A stretch of DNA of 64,000 nt. Source: an uncultured Alcanivorax sp. Lineage in GTDB: Bacteria; Pseudomonadota; Gammaproteobacteria; Pseudomonadales; Alcanivoracaceae. The stretch spans positions 124,001 through 188,000 of the forward strand of contig NZ_CAMYIV010000003.1 in the NCBI RefSeq assembly GCF_947258575.1. Reading direction: 5' to 3'. A program made the translations under genes and the position numbers. The notes under the pieces are model-generated. The model was not told the DNA's origin, searched no databases, and saw only the letters and a list, made by a program, of their open reading frames with translations. Positions 37,471 to 47,350 of this stretch are shown piece after piece (the first letter of the stretch is position 1; each line of letters starts with the position of its first letter).

Positions 37471-38379
37471 ATGGGCCGACGAACCAATCCGACAATTCAA
37501 CGCATCAAAGGTGTAGCCGCAGTCACCACGCTGCGACTGATCGCCTGTCTTCCATATGCTGTGAACCGCTGCATAGCCAGCCTGTTCGGAGCACTGCTGG
37601 CGCGACTCCCCAGCGAGGCCCAGCGCGTGTCCCGAATCAATTTGGCCCTGTGCTACCCCCATCTGGATGAAACACAACGACACCATCTGGCCCGTCAGTC
37701 CCTTCTTGAAAGCGCCCGCAACACCTTCGAGATTGCTCTTTTCTGGCGACACCCTGAGCAAGGACTGAAACGGATCGTGGCAGTGGATGGCGACGCCCCC
37801 CTCCGCCAGGCTGTCATGGAGGGTAAACCAGTGATGATTCTGGCTCCCCATCTGGGGTGCTGGGAGGTACTCAATTTCTGGTTGGCCACCGAATTCGGGC
37901 TGCATGCCATGTTTGCCCCCTCGGGACTGCCGGAAGTGGATGATCTGATACGTTCCGGCCGCGAACACTTTGGGTCCACCATGTACCCGACTACTGCACG
38001 AGGGGTGGCCGGTCTGGTGCGCGCCATGAAGAAAGGTGCGCTTACTGCCATCCTGCCCGATCAGGTGCCGGATCGCCGCAGTGGCCGGCACGCTCCCTTT
38101 TATGGCCAGCCCACGTACACGGGCACACTGGCCTGCAAGCTGATCCGTCAGACCGGCGCGGTGACCTTCATGGCCTGGGCTCGCCGACTCCCTGAGGGTC
38201 ATGGTTTCGAAATTCGCGTGCGCCAGGCGGACCCTCAAGTCGCCGATGAAGATCTGGATACCGCCCTCCAGGCCATGAACCGCTCCATCGCAGGACTGAT
38301 CGACGAAGAGCCCGCCCAGTACCTGTGGAGCTACAAACGCTTCAGACGACCGCCCGCTGGCCACAAAGCCCCCTACTGA
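37471..38379 (+). CDS. Lipid A late acyltransferase (LpxL/HtrB family)
   Basis: A 302-aa acyltransferase that transfers a secondary acyl chain from acyl-ACP to the lipid A precursor at the inner membrane. An N-terminal hydrophobic stretch (about 20-42) is followed by the catalytic HX4E motif in ILAPHLGCWEVLNFW near 130, DQVPDRRSGRHAPFYGQP near 190 and YLWSYKRFRRPP at the C-terminus. LpxL or LpxM specificity cannot be told from sequence. It is divergent from miaE and near lpxH. The start at 37471 follows a heptad array and lacks a strong ribosome site. Confidence 0.88.
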   Translation: MGRRTNPTIQRIKGVAAVTTLRLIACLPYAVNRCIASLFGALLARLPSEAQRVSRINLALCYPHLDETQRHHLARQSLLESARNTFEIALFWRHPEQGLKRIVAVDGDAPLRQAVMEGKPVMILAPHLGCWEVLNFWLATEFGLHAMFAPSGLPEVDDLIRSGREHFGSTMYPTTARGVAGLVRAMKKGALTAILPDQVPDRRSGRHAPFYGQPTYTGTLACKLIRQTGAVTFMAWARRLPEGHGFEIRVRQADPQVADEDLDTALQAMNRSIAGLIDEEPAQYLWSYKRFRRPPAGHKAPY

Positions 38380-38437
38380 CCACGCCTTCAGTGATTGCGA
38401 GTATTCATCACATGAATGGCTGTAACCACGGTTTGGC

Positions 38438-38466
38438 TTAACAGTTGATGGCATTTCGGCTATACT
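38438..38466 (+). promoter_or_regulatory. acnB sigma-70 promoter
   Basis: The -35 TTAACA (38438-38443) and -10 TATACT (38461-38466) are separated by exactly 17 bp, about 85 bp upstream of the acnB start. Confidence 0.75.
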
Positions 38467-38551
38467 CCGCGCGCAATTCCAACCCCCAGTAACACCCTAA
38501 AAGACTGATTTCCAAAAGAAATCAGCCAATTCGAGTAAAGAGGGAAACGCT

Positions 38552-41152
38552 GTGCTAGAAGCCTATCGCAAACATGTTGAAGAGCGCGCCGCTGACGGTG
38601 TGCCGCCCAAGCCGTTGAACGAGCAGCAAGTTGCCGAGCTGGTCGAACTACTGAAAACCCCGCCGGCCGGCGAAGAAGAATTCATTCAGGACCTGTTCGT
38701 TAACCGCGTACCGCCGGGCGTGGACCAGGCCGCCTACGTGAAGGCCGCCTTCCTGACCGCGATTGTTAACGGTGAAGCCAGCTCTCCCCTGATCGACCGT
38801 AAACGTGCCGTACAGCTGCTGGGCACCATGCAGGGTGGCTATAATGTGGCCACGCTGGTTTCAGCGCTGGATGATGCCGAACTGGCAGAAATCGCTGCTG
38901 ACGAACTCAAGCACACCCTGCTTGTCTTCGATGCTTTCCACGATGTGGAAGACAAGATGAAAGCCGGCAACGCCAAGGCCAAGGAAGTCATTGAGTCCTG
39001 GGCTGAAGGCGAGTGGTTCACCAATCGCGCAGACCTGGCAGAGAAAATGTCTCTGACCGTCTTCAAGGTAACCGGCGAAACCAACACCGATGACCTGTCC
39101 CCGGCCCAGGACGCCTGGAGCCGCCCGGATATCCCGCTGCACGGCAACGCCATGCTGAAGAATGCCCGTGAAGGCATTCACCCGGAAAAAGACGGCGAAA
39201 TCGGCCCGCTCAAGCAAATGGAAGAACTGAAGGCCAAAGGCCTCCCCGTTGCCTACGTGGGCGACGTTGTGGGTACCGGTTCCTCCCGTAAGTCCGCCAC
39301 CAACTCCGTGCTGTGGCACTTTGGTGACGACATTCCGTTCGTACCGAACAAGCGCGCCGGCGGCGTCTGCATCGGTGGCAAGATCGCGCCCATCTTCTTC
39401 AACACCATGGAAGACTCCGGCGCCCTGCCCTTCGAGTGCGATGTTTCCAAAATGGAAACCGGTGACCAGATCGACGTTTACCCGTTCGCTGGCAAGGTAG
39501 AAAAGAACGGCGAAGTGATTGCCGAATTCGACCTACGCTCCCAGGTACTGCTGGACGAAGTTCGCGCTGGCGGCCGTATCAACCTGATCATCGGCCGCGG
39601 CCTGACCACAAAGGCTCGCGAAGCCCTGGGTCTGGCACCTTCCGAACTGTTCCGCAAGCCGGAACAACCGGGCGACTCCAACAAGGGCTTCACCCTGGCA
39701 CAGAAGATGGTCGGCAAGGCCTGCGGCCTGGACGGCGTTCGCCCCGGCATGTACTGCGAGCCGAAGATGACCACCGTGGGTTCCCAGGACACCACTGGCC
39801 CGATGACCCGTGATGAACTGAAAGATCTCGCTTGCCTGGGTTTCCAGGCAGACCTGGTGATGCAGTCTTTCTGTCACACCGCTGCTTACCCCAAGCCGGT
39901 TGACGTGGAAACCCAGCACACCCTGCCCGACTTCATCATGAACCGTGGCGGTGTCTCCCTGCGTCCGGGCGACGGCATCATCCACTCCTGGCTGAACCGC
40001 ATGCTGCTGCCAGACACTGTCGGCACCGGTGGTGACTCCCATACCCGTTTCCCCATGGGCATCTCCTTCCCCGCGGGCTCTGGCCTGGTAGCCTTTGCTG
40101 CCGCTACCGGCGTTATGCCGCTGGACATGCCGGAATCGGTTCTGGTTCGCTTCAAGGGCAAACGCCAGCCGGGCATCACCCTGCGTGACCTGGTACACGC
40201 GATTCCACTGCAGGCCATCAAAGACGGCCACCTGACCGTTGCCAAAGCCGGCAAGGTCAACGTGTTCTCCGGTCGCGTCCTGGAAATCGAAGGTCTCGAC
40301 GACCTGACCGTCGAGCAGGCATTCGAGCTGTCCGATGCATCCGCCGAGCGTTCCGCTGCCGGCTGTACCATCACCCTGTCGGAAGACAGCGTGACCGAGT
40401 ACCTGAAGTCCAACATCACCATGCTCAAGTGGATGATCTCCAATGGCTACGGCGATGCCCGCACCATTGAGCGTCGTATCCAGGGCATGGAAGAGTGGCT
40501 GGCCAACCCGAGCCTGATGCGTGCCGACGCCGATGCCGAGTACCACACCGTCATCGAAATCGACATGGACCAGATCAACGAACCGGTACTGTGCTGCCCG
40601 AACGACCCGGACGATGCCAAGACCCTGTCCGACGTGGCTGGCGCCAAGATCGACGAAGTGTTCATCGGTTCCTGCATGACCAACATCGGTCACTTCCGTG
40701 CCGCCGGTAAACTGCTGCAGAAAGTGGAAAGCGGCACCATGCCGACCCGTCTGTGGATCGCTCCGCCGACCAAGATGGATCAACACCAGCTCACCGAAGA
40801 AGGCTACTACAACATCTTCGGCAGTGCCGGTGCGCGCACCGAGATGCCGGGCTGCTCCCTGTGCATGGGGAACCAGGCTCGCATCGCGCCGAAGTCCACT
40901 GCGGTATCCACCTCCACCCGTAACTTCCCGAACCGTCTGGGTCAGGGTGCGGATGTGTACCTGGCATCGGCTGAGCTGGCGTCTGTGGCGTCTATCCTCG
41001 GCAAGCTGCCCACCACCGAAGAGTATATGGAATACGCGAACACCATCGATTCCATGTCCTCCGAGATCTACCGCTACCTGAACTTCGACCAGATGGCGGA
41101 GTACCAGGACGTGGCAGATACCGTGAAGATCCCGGTTGCTCAATCTGTTTAA
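38552..41152 (+). CDS. acnB: Aconitate hydratase B
   Basis: An 866-aa AcnB-type aconitase (also methylisocitrate dehydratase) of the citric acid cycle. The N-terminal HEAT-like domain ([20 protein letters not shown]) and swivel domain precede the catalytic domains, the arrangement specific to AcnB. The three [4Fe-4S] cysteines are in [15 protein letters not shown] near 709 and [12 protein letters not shown] near 769-772. The GTG start at 38552 has AGAGGG upstream and gives the family's N-terminus exactly. Monocistronic, ended by a strong bidirectional terminator. Confidence 0.97.
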   Translation: MLEAYRKHVEERAADGVPPKPLNEQQVAELVELLKTPPAGEEEFIQDLFVNRVPPGVDQAAYVKAAFLTAIVNGEASSPLIDRKRAVQLLGTMQGGYNVATLVSALDDAELAEIAADELKHTLLVFDAFHDVEDKMKAGNAKAKEVIESWAEGEWFTNRADLAEKMSLTVFKVTGETNTDDLSPAQDAWSRPDIPLHGNAMLKNAREGIHPEKDGEIGPLKQMEELKAKGLPVAYVGDVVGTGSSRKSATNSVLWHFGDDIPFVPNKRAGGVCIGGKIAPIFFNTMEDSGALPFECDVSKMETGDQIDVYPFAGKVEKNGEVIAEFDLRSQVLLDEVRAGGRINLIIGRGLTTKAREALGLAPSELFRKPEQPGDSNKGFTLAQKMVGKACGLDGVRPGMYCEPKMTTVGSQDTTGPMTRDELKDLACLGFQADLVMQSFCHTAAYPKPVDVETQHTLPDFIMNRGGVSLRPGDGIIHSWLNRMLLPDTVGTGGDSHTRFPMGISFPAGSGLVAFAAATGVMPLDMPESVLVRFKGKRQPGITLRDLVHAIPLQAIKDGHLTVAKAGKVNVFSGRVLEIEGLDDLTVEQAFELSDASAERSAAGCTITLSEDSVTEYLKSNITMLKWMISNGYGDARTIERRIQGMEEWLANPSLMRADADAEYHTVIEIDMDQINEPVLCCPNDPDDAKTLSDVAGAKIDEVFIGSCMTNIGHFRAAGKLLQKVESGTMPTRLWIAPPTKMDQHQLTEEGYYNIFGSAGARTEMPGCSLCMGNQARIAPKSTAVSTSTRNFPNRLGQGADVYLASAELASVASILGKLPTTEEYMEYANTIDSMSSEIYRYLNFDQMAEYQDVADTVKIPVAQSV

Positions 41153-41174
41153 GATTGACTGATCGCTTCACGAA

Positions 41175-41208
41175 CCAAAAACGCCCGGCTCATGCCGGGC
41201 GTTTTTGG
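41175..41208. terminator. Bidirectional terminator between acnB and hrpB
   Basis: A perfect 15-bp stem CCAAAAACGCCCGGC / GCCGGGCGTTTTTGG with a 4-base loop between convergent genes. Confidence 0.93.
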
Positions 41209-41241
41209 TTGTGGCGGAAGCGTTAACGATACTCAAGCTCG

Positions 41242-43728
41242 TTACTGGCCAGCATTGAGGCGGCGCTTGGTTAGCACCGTAGCCTCTGCCGCAAGAGGGT
41301 CTTCTGGCCAGGGATGTTTGGGGTACCGGCCACGCAAGTCCTTGCGAACCGCCTGGTAGTTTTCTCGCCAGAACCGTTCCAGGTTATCGGTAATCGCTGC
41401 CGGCCGTCCTGCCGGGGTCAACAGATGGGCACTGATAGCCAGCCTGCCCTCAGCAATGACCGGTAGTTGGGAGAGCCCGAACAGCTCCTGAAGCTTGGCG
41501 GCCAGCACCACCGTATCCCCCGTGTAATCGAGTTGCACCCGCCGCCCGGTGGGAATGGCGACAGTCTCAGGCATACAGCGTTGCAGACGCTTGTGCTGGT
41601 CTGCCGTCAGCAACACATTGAGGGCGTCACGCACTGCTACCTTCTGCAGGTCCTGCAACGTGCGCATGCCGACCAGAAACGGCGCCAGCCAGCTTTCCAG
41701 ATTTTCAAGCAAGGCCGCATCACTGACATCCGGCCAGCCGTCTTCGTCCACAGCCGCCAGTTTTTTCACCCTCGCCTGCCACTGCCGCCTGCCCTCAGAC
41801 AAAGGCAACAGCTTCAAACCCTCCGCACGCAACCCCTCCAGCAGACCCTCAATCTGTTGATCCGCGCTCAACGATTCCATGGGCTGGCTCTGCAGGACAA
41901 TGGCGCCCAGGCTATGTTGGCGCCAACCGGTTACCCGCTGGCGCTCTCTATCCCAGCCAATCTTCTCATGCCACTGTCCCTGCTGTGCCATGACTGCTTG
42001 CAGATCTGCCTCTTCCAGCGGCATGGCGAGTCGGATGCGGGCATCCCGGGGCTGGCCATCCGTGTCCAGAATCAACAGCCATTGTGTGCCAGCCAGACTG
42101 TCTCCCGGTGGCAGCTGTACACCGGGGCCATCCATCATCTGGTATCGATTGCCCTGCGCCTGACGCAGGCGAGCCACCTGTCGTGGGTAGACCCGGGCCA
42201 GCAGTTCACCCAGACCATTCCGCCAGTCAGTGCTATCGCGCGGTTTGCCTGGCACTAGTCGCTGCGCTTCAGCCAGTAGCAGTCTGTGACGGTCAGGGTT
42301 GGTTTCCAGTGCCCGCAGGCGACGACGTAAATCCACGCCCTGACCATTGAGGATGCCCCGCTCGGACAACAAGGCAGCGACTCGCGCGGCGGCCACCGGC
42401 AGACCCTGCTCTCTGCCTGCCAGTATCAGCATGGCCAGTGCCGGCTCGATTCCCAGGCGGGCGATGGCTGCACCATGCTCTGTCAGTCCGCCATGCACAT
42501 CCAGCGCCCCACCATCGCGAAGCCTGGCCACCGCGCTCTGCCAGGCCGGCGCTGGCGGTTGGTCCAGCCAGTGCATCTGCTGCGGCTCTCGGCATCCCCA
42601 GCGGGCCAGATCGAGCACCAGCTGATCCAGCGCTACTCGGGCTATTTCCGGCTTCTGATGACTGGCCATGACCTCGGACTCGGACCATAACCGCAGACAG
42701 CAACCGGGCCCTAATCGCCCCGCCCGCCCGCTGCGCTGGCGGGCGCTGGCCTCACTGATCCGACGCGTTACCAACCGGCTACGGTGGCGGGCCGGATCAT
42801 AGGCCGGTTCCCGGGCCAGGCCACTATCAATCACGTGGGTGACCCCCTCGATGGTGAGACTGGTTTCCGCCACATTGGTGGTCAGCACAATCAGGGCATC
42901 GCCGTTTCTGGCTGACTCCAGCACCTGCTGTTGCTGGGCCAGCGGCAGACCTCCATGCAACTCGGCAATCGGCAAGCTGAGTCCGGATTCAGACAGACCC
43001 CGAGCCACCCGCTGGATATCCCCTCGGCCGGGCAGAAACACCAGTACCACCTGGGCATCACCGACCACAGAGCGAATTTGCTGGACGCAGTGATCACGCC
43101 AATCCTGACGGGGGGCCGGCGGTCGATAGATCACATCGACCGGAAAACTGCGCCCTTCACTGCGAATCACCGGAGCATCCAGCAGGGTCACCAGCGGTCC
43201 GCAATCAAGGGTGGCGGACATTACCAGCAGCCCCAGATCAGGCCGGAATGCCTCGCGGATTTCCCTGACCAGCGCCAATCCCAGATCCGCATTCAGGGAG
43301 CGTTCATGGAACTCATCAAAGATTACCAGTGTGATGCCCTGCAACTCCGGATCACTCAATGCCATGCGTGTTAGCACCCCTTCAGTGACCACTTCCAACC
43401 GGGTAGCGGCACTAACACGGGTATCCGTGCGAGTCCGGTAACCAACGGTTTGCCCGACTGGCTCGCCAAGCTGGGAGGCCATAAAGCTGGCCACGGAACG
43501 GGCCGCCACCCTACGTGGCTCCAACATCAGAATACGGCCCTGGCCAGAGCCGAAACTGTCCAGCAGCCGTAGCGGCACCCGGGTGGATTTTCCGGCGCCG
43601 GGCGGCGCTTCCAGAATCGCACAGCCCACATCCAGCAAGGCGTCACGCAATGGCACGACAACATCATCAACGGGAAATTCTTTCTGCATTTGTTCTGTCC
43701 ATTGCTCCGGCAGAGTGACGGTAGTCAC
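41242..43728 (-). CDS. hrpB: ATP-dependent RNA helicase HrpB
   Basis: An 828-aa DEAH-type helicase: Walker A EAPPGAGKSTRVPLRLL near 40, DEFH box VIFDEFHERSLNADLGL near 135, SAT motif MSATLD, then the helicase C domain with TNVAETSLTIEGVTHVIDSG and RQRSGRAGRLGPG near 330, and the HrpB C-terminal domain. The RNA substrate is unknown. The reading shown begins at GTG 43728; ATG 43689 (MQKEFPVDDVVVPL) fits other HrpB N-termini as well, and neither has a strong ribosome site. It is a single-gene unit. Confidence 0.93.
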   Translation of the reverse strand: MTTVTLPEQWTEQMQKEFPVDDVVVPLRDALLDVGCAILEAPPGAGKSTRVPLRLLDSFGSGQGRILMLEPRRVAARSVASFMASQLGEPVGQTVGYRTRTDTRVSAATRLEVVTEGVLTRMALSDPELQGITLVIFDEFHERSLNADLGLALVREIREAFRPDLGLLVMSATLDCGPLVTLLDAPVIRSEGRSFPVDVIYRPPAPRQDWRDHCVQQIRSVVGDAQVVLVFLPGRGDIQRVARGLSESGLSLPIAELHGGLPLAQQQQVLESARNGDALIVLTTNVAETSLTIEGVTHVIDSGLAREPAYDPARHRSRLVTRRISEASARQRSGRAGRLGPGCCLRLWSESEVMASHQKPEIARVALDQLVLDLARWGCREPQQMHWLDQPPAPAWQSAVARLRDGGALDVHGGLTEHGAAIARLGIEPALAMLILAGREQGLPVAAARVAALLSERGILNGQGVDLRRRLRALETNPDRHRLLLAEAQRLVPGKPRDSTDWRNGLGELLARVYPRQVARLRQAQGNRYQMMDGPGVQLPPGDSLAGTQWLLILDTDGQPRDARIRLAMPLEEADLQAVMAQQGQWHEKIGWDRERQRVTGWRQHSLGAIVLQSQPMESLSADQQIEGLLEGLRAEGLKLLPLSEGRRQWQARVKKLAAVDEDGWPDVSDAALLENLESWLAPFLVGMRTLQDLQKVAVRDALNVLLTADQHKRLQRCMPETVAIPTGRRVQLDYTGDTVVLAAKLQELFGLSQLPVIAEGRLAISAHLLTPAGRPAAITDNLERFWRENYQAVRKDLRGRYPKHPWPEDPLAAEATVLTKRRLNAGQ

Positions 43729-43832
43729 TCTTGGTCATGCTGATCTGGCAATACCGCTGGTGATAGAGGGTACCTATGCTATATTCTGAACATCACCAAC
43801 TAAGAATTAATAACTACTCGATATAGTGATTT

Positions 43833-44399
43833 ATGATGAACGACTTGGGGATTCCTGAGCACCTCATCTGGAAACTGAATGACTTTGACAACCACCAACG
43901 GGCAGTCAATTTTATCAAACAGTTCCAAGATACGCTGTGCGTCTACAGTGCGCCGGTGGAACAGCTCTATACAAACTACGATATTTCCATACCGCCGGAC
44001 GATGATCGCTCGCTGGTGATTCTGCCCAACCCTTATGCCTACCACGATACGTTTAACAATATCGGGGAACATAGCGTACACCCCACCGGCATGCATATTT
44101 TGCCCGGCGAGTTTTTCAACAAAGAGGGGCTTTTTCTGACCCTTCGACTGCTCAAGGGCAATGAAAAGGTCATCAAGCCGGTGCCTCTGAAAGTGGGTTT
44201 ATGGGCGCTGATGAAAAAGGAAACCGAGGAGGTACCGTTTCTCCCCGTCATCACCAAAGGAGACCTGCGGGCCTTCCGTAAGGACTCTCCCTCGCTTCAC
44301 TTGCACAGGATCCAGCCATCCAAGCTGTCAGACCGCTCACCCATGGAGGTCAAGGCAATCCAGCGGGTCATTCGCGAAAAGCTGAAGGTGTATATGTAG
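43833..44399 (+). CDS. Hypothetical protein, unrecognised family
   Basis: A 188-aa soluble protein (MMNDLGIPEHLIWKLNDFDN) that I cannot place in a family. It has no signal peptide or membrane helix. Visible features are an acidic, aromatic N-terminal half (YTNYDISIPPDDDRS), a central SVHPTGMHILPGEFFNKEG segment, and a basic C-terminus (KAIQRVIREKLKVYM). Base composition is visibly richer in A+T than in the flanking hrpB and tgpA genes, and the 104 bp upstream is AT-rich, so it may be a recent acquisition. It stands alone, and a heptad array begins 3 bp after its stop. Confidence 0.7.
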   Translation: MMNDLGIPEHLIWKLNDFDNHQRAVNFIKQFQDTLCVYSAPVEQLYTNYDISIPPDDDRSLVILPNPYAYHDTFNNIGEHSVHPTGMHILPGEFFNKEGLFLTLRLLKGNEKVIKPVPLKVGLWALMKKETEEVPFLPVITKGDLRAFRKDSPSLHLHRIQPSKLSDRSPMEVKAIQRVIREKLKVYM

Positions 44400-44402
44400 A
44401 GG

Positions 44403-44430
44403 CAGTGAATAATTAATAGTGAATAGTTTA
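44403..44430 (+). repeat. Heptad-period array R7 after the orphan gene
   Basis: Four 7-bp units: CAGTGAA, TAATTAA, TAGTGAA, TAGTTTA. They match the units of R3-R5 and begin 3 bp after a stop codon. Confidence 0.75.
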
Positions 44431-44496
44431 CAACCGGGAAGAGCCACCAAGGCCAAACAGGCTGTTTCCCCGGCTTTGTAGGCGTGAGCCGTCGCC

Positions 44497-45231
44497 TCAG
44501 TCCGACGCTGAGTAACAGTGGTCCAATGCCAAAATGTAGTATTCGAGCCCTTTGGCCGCTGCTTTGAAAGCCCTCTCTCGGCTTGCTTCATCAGCACAGG
44601 TGAGCTTGATCAACTCCATGGCCTCATGGGGATGCGCATCATCGTAGGAGGCGTGGGCCCGCAACCAGGCCATGGAATGGCGGTTGATGGTGGCCACTCC
44701 ATTTTCCTGGTAGGCCTGCATGCCCTTGACCACACTCTGGCTCCATTCCCCGGTGGCCCATTCAATGGCCAGATTGGTAGCGGCCAATCCCTCCTCCAGG
44801 CTGGCCTGTCGGCCCATATGCCAGAGGTAATGATTGACCGCGTCCATGGCTGCCGGCGGTGCGACGAACTCAAGCTCTTGCAGGGTGATGCCAAAGCCCA
44901 TGGCCCAGTCCTGGTACCAGTAGGCATGACGCTGTTCGACCTTGATATTGCTGATCAACCAATTCTTGCTTTCTTCGTGCCCCGGGTAACGGCCCGGCTG
45001 GGTCTTGGCCAGATTCAGGCCCATGTATTTGGGGAAATTCTCAACCAACGGGTAGAAATTCAGCAAGGCACTGCGAAAACGAGGCAGGCTGAGTGTCCCG
45101 GCCCCCATTTCCACAAACACCGGATGCTCTACCACCCGGTTTTTCAACGGTACCAGATCGTCCCAGAAGGCCTGTGCCCAGGGGCTGTGGTCAGTGAGTT
45201 CGAGCCCTTTCTTGTAATTTGCGGCGCGCAT
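44497..45231 (-). CDS. HDO-fold diiron oxidase resembling UndA (TenA-like)
   Basis: A 244-aa protein of the haem-oxygenase-like (TenA/THI-4, PqqC) fold. Residues E64, E99, H102, E157, H193, D197 and H200 form the diiron ligand pattern of haem-oxygenase-like oxidases; these positions and the surrounding motifs (LVENFPKYMGLNLAKT, NIKVEQRHAYW, AIEWATGEW, AHASYDDAHP) are, from memory, very close to Pseudomonas UndA, which converts medium-chain fatty acids to terminal alkenes. No thiaminase-type cysteine motif is evident. The ATG at 45231 has GGAG 8 bp upstream. The actual substrate is unknown. It follows tgpA by about 70 bp in the same direction. Confidence 0.75.
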   Translation of the reverse strand: MRAANYKKGLELTDHSPWAQAFWDDLVPLKNRVVEHPVFVEMGAGTLSLPRFRSALLNFYPLVENFPKYMGLNLAKTQPGRYPGHEESKNWLISNIKVEQRHAYWYQDWAMGFGITLQELEFVAPPAAMDAVNHYLWHMGRQASLEEGLAATNLAIEWATGEWSQSVVKGMQAYQENGVATINRHSMAWLRAHASYDDAHPHEAMELIKLTCADEASRERAFKAAAKGLEYYILALDHCYSASD

Positions 45232-45299
45232 TTGTCGTTCTCCATAACAACCGGTTATCGCAGCTCGTGGCCGGTGGGCCATGATCTAGTGATAGCACA

Positions 45300-47342
45300 C
45301 TAGTCCAATAATTTGTATAAGCGATTTCTCAGGCTGCGTAAATGGCGCTTTTGCTGTTTATCCGGCGGTGAAAGCGGATCATAGTGGAGCTTCTGATAGT
45401 ATTTAGCCCAGTTCTCGGCAGCAACCGCCGCCTGGGGCCACTGTTCACTGATCGCCTGACACAGTTGCATGGGAGTAAGACCCGCCACCAGAGGCCGCCC
45501 CCGTTCACTGGCACGCTGATGCAGCCGCCAGTATTCCCGTTCCATCAGGGTCAGCTTTTCATTCCCGGTCTGCCACAATAGAAAAAAAGCATAGAACCCC
45601 ATCAAAATGGCAACGGCGATGATAAGGGCAATGGCAATGCGCGCTGGCGTAACGGCTCCGAGCAGGCTTTCTAGAAAATCGGACTGAAAGGCTCTATCGT
45701 AGCCCAGCACCCAGGTCTGCCAGCGGAAATCAACGTAGTCGATCCATTGGCTTACTTTCGCGAATAACCCGCCATCCGAGAAGCGCCGCAAGCCCAAATC
45801 AGCCAGCAAATCTCTGCCGTCTTCGCTGTTCTCAAGGGCTTCTCTGAGTCCAAGCTCAATACGATCAGGAGCAACCGCGCCGGTGGGATCAACACGGGTC
45901 CATCCCTCCCCTTCCAGCCAGATTTCACTCCAAGCATGGGCATCATACTGGCGCACTAAAAAATGAGTACCCATATCATTCTGCTCACCACCCTGATACC
46001 CCACCACAACCCTGGCCGGCACACCGGCCGCACGCATCAGGAAGGTAAAGCTAGAAGCATAGTGCTCGCAGAAACCCCGCCGGGTCCGAAACAGAAAGTC
46101 ATCCACCGGATCCGCTGTGAGCCGGGGCGGGCGCAAGGTGTAATGAAAGGGCTGATCGCGAAAATATCGTAACGCCCGTTGGGAAATATCGCGGGCTGAA
46201 CTGCTTTCCTTACGCCATTGGTGCGCCAAACCACGGGCTTTTTTCCCCGCGTTTTGCGGTAATGACAGCATTAATTGCCGTTCTTGCGGCGTCAGACCGA
46301 TAACTTCATTGATAGCTGGAACACTTTCCACCCGATAGGCCAAGCGCTGGGATACTGGTTGATTGGCCACCAAACGCATATCCTTGGCCAGTGCCATATC
46401 ACCATCCAGCGGGAAGGGAACAGCCAGACTGAACAGCCATCGTCGCTGAGAGGGTTCGGCAATTACCTCGTAAAGATAACGTTCTTGCTCGTAAGAGCGG
46501 CGACTCTCAAGCTTTCGGTACCAGTCCGGTTTTTCGGTTCCTCGTCGGTACAGATATTCCGATTCCAACTGCCCCTTAGGTACTGCCTGCTGCCAGGTAC
46601 GCCCGTCATAGTGGCTCAGTGTCAGCCCCCGCCAATAGCGCTGGGCCCGAGGCGGCACATCACCCTGAAAGTCCACCCGAAAAGCTAGCTCTGCGGATTC
46701 TGACAACTCGCTAATCTGGCCCGGCGACATACTGTCGCTCATGCCAGTCCTTGCCTTGTCCCCCCCTACCTGCATATTCCACAGCGGCGCCACACGAGGC
46801 ACCAACAGGAACAACACCATCATCAGGGGGATGCTCTGCAAGGTAATCACCAACGCTCGCTTGCCATGCAGAAAGCCACTGGCACGGGTATCACTGTGAT
46901 TAATCCCCACCAGACAGGAAGTAAGGACCGTCATGCAAAGGACCACATAGAGAAACATTCCTGGTGTCTGGGAAAACAGCAGCGCCGTTCCACAAACGAA
47001 ATACCCCAGAACAATCACTACATAGGCATCGCGTTGCTGCACCACTTCCAGATACTTGAGCGCAAACAGGCTGACGAGCAAGGCAACGCCTGCTTCAGGG
47101 CCGTACAATCTACCAAAGCTATAAAAGGTCAGCGCAACAGCGCCAATCAACAGCAACGAACGAACCATGCGACCCGGCAACGTCAGACGCTGCTGCTCCA
47201 CCAACCAGCGAATCAGAATCACCAGCACCAATAACCCGGCCTGCCAGAGAGGTCCTTTGACCAGTTGCGGTATGGAGCACAGCAAGACCGCCAGAGCGAG
47301 CCAGAGTCGGGTATGGGACGGAACCTGATAAATGCGCGCCAT
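45300..47342 (-). CDS. tgpA: TgpA-type membrane transglutaminase-like protein
   Basis: A 680-aa protein with an N-terminal DUF3488 membrane region (about six helices in 1-190), a periplasmic transglutaminase core and a C-terminal helix (about 555-580) followed by a DUF4129-like tail. The Cys-His-Asp triad is visible: RRGFCEHYASSF near 422, DAHAWSEIW near 467 and RVDPTGAV near 483. TgpA is essential in P. aeruginosa; its natural substrate is not settled. The ATG at 47342 has GAGG 6 bp upstream and lies 8 bp after the DUF58 stop, giving the order moxR-DUF58-tgpA. Confidence 0.9.
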   Translation of the reverse strand: MARIYQVPSHTRLWLALAVLLCSIPQLVKGPLWQAGLLVLVILIRWLVEQQRLTLPGRMVRSLLLIGAVALTFYSFGRLYGPEAGVALLVSLFALKYLEVVQQRDAYVVIVLGYFVCGTALLFSQTPGMFLYVVLCMTVLTSCLVGINHSDTRASGFLHGKRALVITLQSIPLMMVLFLLVPRVAPLWNMQVGGDKARTGMSDSMSPGQISELSESAELAFRVDFQGDVPPRAQRYWRGLTLSHYDGRTWQQAVPKGQLESEYLYRRGTEKPDWYRKLESRRSYEQERYLYEVIAEPSQRRWLFSLAVPFPLDGDMALAKDMRLVANQPVSQRLAYRVESVPAINEVIGLTPQERQLMLSLPQNAGKKARGLAHQWRKESSSARDISQRALRYFRDQPFHYTLRPPRLTADPVDDFLFRTRRGFCEHYASSFTFLMRAAGVPARVVVGYQGGEQNDMGTHFLVRQYDAHAWSEIWLEGEGWTRVDPTGAVAPDRIELGLREALENSEDGRDLLADLGLRRFSDGGLFAKVSQWIDYVDFRWQTWVLGYDRAFQSDFLESLLGAVTPARIAIALIIAVAILMGFYAFFLLWQTGNEKLTLMEREYWRLHQRASERGRPLVAGLTPMQLCQAISEQWPQAAVAAENWAKYYQKLHYDPLSPPDKQQKRHLRSLRNRLYKLLD

Positions 47343-47350
47343 GAAGAACC

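Noticed and set aside
39533-41143. 536-codon open frame opposite acnB
   Set aside because: Antisense of a long, codon-biased gene; composition (His, Gly, Gln) is that of a shadow frame.
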